DNA of 7,826 nt from Pseudomonadota bacterium (GTDB lineage: Bacteria; Myxococcota; Myxococcia; Myxococcales; Anaeromyxobacteraceae). Where the stretch lies: contig JAEYZK010000264.1 of the NCBI GenBank assembly GCA_023428085.1, forward strand, positions 1 through 7,826. The letters are read 5' to 3'. Of the stretch, positions 5,574 to 7,826 are shown piece by piece (the stretch's first letter is position 1; every line of letters starts with the position of its first letter). Under the pieces are notes generated by a model that was given only the letters and a program-made list of their open reading frames with translations, ran no database searches and was not told the DNA's origin. The position numbers and the translations under genes are program-made.

Positions 5574-6980
5574 ATGCAAATCATGTTCAGACTCACCGTC
5601 GTCGCCGCCCTGCTCGCCGCCTTCACCTCCCCGGTCCGCGCCCAGGACGCCGCGCCCGCGCCGGGGGCGTCCGAACCCTCCGCCGAGCCCCCCGCCGCGG
5701 CGCCGCCGACGGCCCCGGCGCCCGCGGACGAACCCGCGAAGCGGTCCGAGCTCCAGGCGCTCGCCGAGGAGCTCCGCCGGCTCAAGCTCGAGATCGGCAT
5801 CTCCGACGTCGAGTACCGCTCGTTCGCGGGCATGGGCCCGGCGGCGTCGAAGGTCTACTTCGCGCCCAAGGGGCTCTCGCTCGGCGGCTACGGCGAGGCC
5901 TTCTACCGCAACCAGCTCGGCGCGACCGGCAGCGAGCTCTGCGAGAGCTCGGCGACGGCCTGCGACTTCAGCGACATCCTGCGGGTGGTGCTCTACACCG
6001 GCTACCGCTTCAGCGACCGGATCGTGTTCAACGCCGAGATCGAGTACGAGCACCAGCGGCAGGTGTTCGTCGAGTTCGCCTACCTCGACTTCCTCCTCAC
6101 GAAGGCCGTCCAGCTCCGGATCGGGAACGTGCTCGTCCCCGTGGGCTTCACCAACGAGCTGCACGAGCCGGTCTTCTTCCACGGCGTCGAGCGGCCCGAG
6201 GTCGAGCGGAACCTCATCCCCAGCACCTGGAACGAGAACGGCGTCGGCCTGCACGGCGAGCTCCTCCCCGGCCTCACCTACAAGCTCTACGGCCTCGCCG
6301 GCCTCAACGTCGCGAAGAAGCCCTCCCCGGGCAACTGGATCCGGGAGCTCCGCACCCGCGGCGGCACGAGCGGCAGCGGCGCCGGAGATCGCGCGCTCGC
6401 GGAGACCTTCGCCGGCGCGGTGGCGCTCGCGTACGAGCGCGGCCCCCTCGCCGTCGGGGCGTCGGCGTACTACGGCCGGGCAGGGCAGGGCCAGGTGGTC
6501 CGGGCGACCGCGACGGACACGGCCGCGCAGGACCTGCGGAAGATCGACGCCGACGTGAGCCTGGTCGAGGCGCACGCCCGGTTCACCTGGCGTGGAGCCA
6601 CGCTCAAGGCCCTCGCCGTCCAGGGGACGTTCGGGGACGCGGACCTCGTGAACGAGAAGCACGGGCTCACGGGCGCGGGCGGCATCGGGAGCCGCGCGCG
6701 CGGCGGCTACGTCGAGGGCGCGTACGACCTCCTCTCCCTGGCGGGCGGCGAGGCGCAGCTCGCGCCCTTCGTGCGCTACGAGCGGCTGCGCCTCCACGAC
6801 CAGGTGCCCGACGGGTGGGAGCGGAACCCCGGCGCCGACGTGCAGCTCGTCGCGACCGGCCTCACGTACAAGCCCATCCCCACGGTCGCGCTCAAGGGCG
6901 ACTTCACGTGGCGGAGGACCAAGGTCGAGTCGAACCCGGTCCAGCGCGCCGTCAACGTCGCCGCGGCCTTCGTCTTCTAG
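5574..6980 (+). CDS. Outer-membrane beta-barrel porin (phosphate-selective porin O/P-like)
   Basis: This is a 468-residue outer-membrane protein. The signal peptide covers residues 1-23 (hydrophobic core, cleavage after VRA, mature start QDAAPA). It is followed by an Ala/Pro-rich linker (24-55), a short amphipathic coiled-coil-like helix (ELQALAEELRRLKLEIG, about 59-75), and then amphipathic strands to the end. The chain ends AAAFVF; a terminal Phe after alternating hydrophobic residues is the usual barrel-assembly signal. The segment EFAYLDFLL, RIGNVLVPVGFTNELHEP, GVERPEVERNLIPSTWNENGVGLHGEL matches my memory of O/P-type porins and related anion or substrate channels. Cys123 and Cys130 flank a short loop and could form a disulfide. 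Starts at 5574 or 5583 are both possible. The FMN-binding gene follows after 8 bases, so the two are co-transcribed. The substrate is unknown. Confidence 0.85.
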   Translation: MQIMFRLTVVAALLAAFTSPVRAQDAAPAPGASEPSAEPPAAAPPTAPAPADEPAKRSELQALAEELRRLKLEIGISDVEYRSFAGMGPAASKVYFAPKGLSLGGYGEAFYRNQLGATGSELCESSATACDFSDILRVVLYTGYRFSDRIVFNAEIEYEHQRQVFVEFAYLDFLLTKAVQLRIGNVLVPVGFTNELHEPVFFHGVERPEVERNLIPSTWNENGVGLHGELLPGLTYKLYGLAGLNVAKKPSPGNWIRELRTRGGTSGSGAGDRALAETFAGAVALAYERGPLAVGASAYYGRAGQGQVVRATATDTAAQDLRKIDADVSLVEAHARFTWRGATLKALAVQGTFGDADLVNEKHGLTGAGGIGSRARGGYVEGAYDLLSLAGGEAQLAPFVRYERLRLHDQVPDGWERNPGADVQLVATGLTYKPIPTVALKGDFTWRRTKVESNPVQRAVNVAAAFVF

Positions 6981-6988
6981 GGGGCGGG

Positions 6989-7531
6989 ATGCGCCTCCTG
7001 CTCGCCGTCCTCGCCGTCACCGGGCTCTCGCGCCCGGTGGCGGCGGCCGTCCCCGTCGCCGAGAAGGAGGCCGCCGCCCTGCGCGCCGTCTTCCCGGAGG
7101 CCGATCGCTTCGAGCCGCGGGACGTCCTCCTCGACGACGCGGCCGCCGCGCGCATCGAGCGGCTCGCCCGGGCGCGCGTCCGCGACCGGCTCGTGACCTT
7201 CTACCGCGCGTGGCGCGGGCAGGAGCTCGTCGGGTTCGCGGCCATCCACGGCCACGTCGTCCGCACGAAGCGCGAGACGCTCTCGATCGCGTTCGAGCCG
7301 GACGGCCGGATCCGGAAGATCGTCGTCGTGTCGTTCCTCGAGCCGAAGGAGTACGAGCCCAGCCCGCGGTGGCTCGCGCAGCTCGAGGGGAAGGGCCCGG
7401 ACGATCGGCTCGCGGTCGGCCAGGACCTCGCGCCGATCACCGGCGCGACCCTCACCGCGCGCGGCGTCGCCGAGGAGGCCCGCTTCCTCCTGCAGGCGCT
7501 CCGGGACGCGAAGGAGGTGACGGCGCGGTGA
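6989..7531 (+). CDS. Periplasmic FMN-binding domain protein (RnfG/NqrC-type flavinylation motif)
   Basis: This is a 180-residue exported protein. Residues 1-20 form a signal peptide (MRLLLAVLAV to VAAA). The FMN_bind-like region spans about 78-172: ELVGFAAIHGHVV, then FEPDGRIRKIVVVSFLEPKEY, then PITGATLTARGV. In this family ApbE attaches FMN covalently to the threonine of the (S/T)GAT motif, here Thr154, giving a periplasmic one-electron carrier as in Rnf and Nqr complexes. The acidic residue usually three positions before the S/T is Ala148 here; Asp146 is nearby. It is smaller than RnfG or NqrC and has no membrane anchor after the signal peptide. GGGGCGGG precedes the ATG. Its stop overlaps the next start (GTGA), so it is coupled to the membrane protein downstream. 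No apbE gene is visible in the window. Confidence 0.85.
   Translation: MRLLLAVLAVTGLSRPVAAAVPVAEKEAAALRAVFPEADRFEPRDVLLDDAAAARIERLARARVRDRLVTFYRAWRGQELVGFAAIHGHVVRTKRETLSIAFEPDGRIRKIVVVSFLEPKEYEPSPRWLAQLEGKGPDDRLAVGQDLAPITGATLTARGVAEEARFLLQALRDAKEVTAR
7511..7520 (+). promoter_or_regulatory. Near-perfect Shine-Dalgarno fixing a GTG start
   Basis: AAGGAGGTGA, full complementarity to the 16S rRNA tail, lies 7 bases before the GTG at 7528. It is the best ribosome binding site in the window and identifies the last gene, which is cut by the window end. Confidence 0.85.
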
Positions 7532-7826
7532 GGTTCCTCGTCGATCCCCGCGCCGCCCCGCGCGCGCGCCCCGCCGTCCGGGCCTGGCTCCTCTTCGCGG
7601 CGCTCGCGCTGGCCGCGTTCGCCGTCCAGCGCGCGCTCCAGGGCGGGCTCACGCCCGCCGGCGTCGAGGCCTTCTACCTCGGCCCCGACGGCACCGAGCC
7701 CGTCGCGGCGGTCGCGCTCTGGGAGGAGCTGCACGTCGGCGCGTTCGTCTGGGGGTTCGCCCTCTTCATGCTCGGCGCGCTCGCCGCCGCCGCGCCCGCC
7801 CCCGCCGCCCGCGGCCTCTTCCGCGC
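7528..7826 (+). CDS. Inner-membrane protein, N-terminal part (3' end outside window)
   Basis: The frame is open from a GTG at 7528 to the window end, giving 99 residues. The start overlaps the stop of the FMN-binding gene by GTGA and has an ideal ribosome binding site. The first hydrophobic helix (about 19-37, WLLFAALALAAFAV) is preceded by an Arg-rich stretch, so the N-terminus should be cytoplasmic. A periplasmic-type loop with LTPAGVEAFYLGPDG follows, then a second helix (about 68-88, HVGAFVWGFALFMLGAL) with His69 at its outer edge. The loop, then LWEELH entering the membrane, recalls small membrane proteins I associate with FMN-binding genes, but I cannot name the family. A role as membrane electron donor or anchor for the flavoprotein is inference. 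Confidence 0.75.
   Translation, partial: MRFLVDPRAAPRARPAVRAWLLFAALALAAFAVQRALQGGLTPAGVEAFYLGPDGTEPVAAVALWEELHVGAFVWGFALFMLGALAAAAPAPAARGLFR

Noticed and set aside
5478..6797. Long minus-strand open frame opposite the porin gene
   Set aside because: The translation is low-complexity Arg/Val/Glu-rich with no motif, whereas the + frame has a signal peptide, porin motifs and a terminal Phe.
4232..6988. Very long open frame on the + strand running through serC (antisense), the lipoprotein and the porin
   Set aside because: Stop codons are rare at this GC content. The translation is Arg/Gly/Pro/Ala-rich with no domain pattern, and it lies out of frame over better-supported genes. Only its last 180 codons, the FMN-binding protein, are real.

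Overview
The window is very GC-rich (roughly three quarters G+C by eye, with almost all third codon positions G or C). It reads as chromosomal DNA from a high-GC Gram-negative bacterium with an outer membrane: it holds a lipoprotein, a beta-barrel porin ending in phenylalanine and several secreted periplasmic proteins. Codon use, gene content and the hairpin-rich intergenic DNA suggest Myxococcota of the Anaeromyxobacter type. That placement is inference, not demonstrated.

Layout. Bases 1-540 (+) are the C-terminal part of a tetratricopeptide-repeat protein. Bases 541-843 lie between convergent genes and hold no credible gene. They contain a nested REP-like hairpin followed by a dense cluster of short triloop hairpins. 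Bases 844-3184 (-) form a tight three-gene operon, transcribed as an unknown secreted helical protein, then a CsgG-type protein with a FlgT-C-like tail, then a second CsgG-type protein with a TPR-like tail. Both internal junctions are ATGA stop/start overlaps. Bases 3379-4506 (-) are serC, phosphoserine aminotransferase of serine biosynthesis, the one firmly named housekeeping gene. Divergent from serC, bases 4605-5408 (+) encode an outer-membrane-type lipoprotein with a LolB/DUF4292-like region.

Bases 5574-7826 (+) form a second operon, cut by the window end: an outer-membrane porin, a periplasmic FMN-binding protein carrying a TGAT flavinylation motif, and the start of an inner-membrane protein whose GTG start follows a near-perfect Shine-Dalgarno sequence. 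Together these three span outer membrane, periplasm and inner membrane. The most interesting hypothesis for the window is that they form an extracytosolic flavin-based electron-transfer or substrate-reduction module.

The other region worth a second look is the CsgG-pair operon. Both CsgG-type proteins appear secreted but not lipidated, unlike classical CsgG or LpoB, and they are translationally coupled to a protein I do not recognise. No RNA genes, CRISPR arrays, insertion sequences or phage genes were seen.
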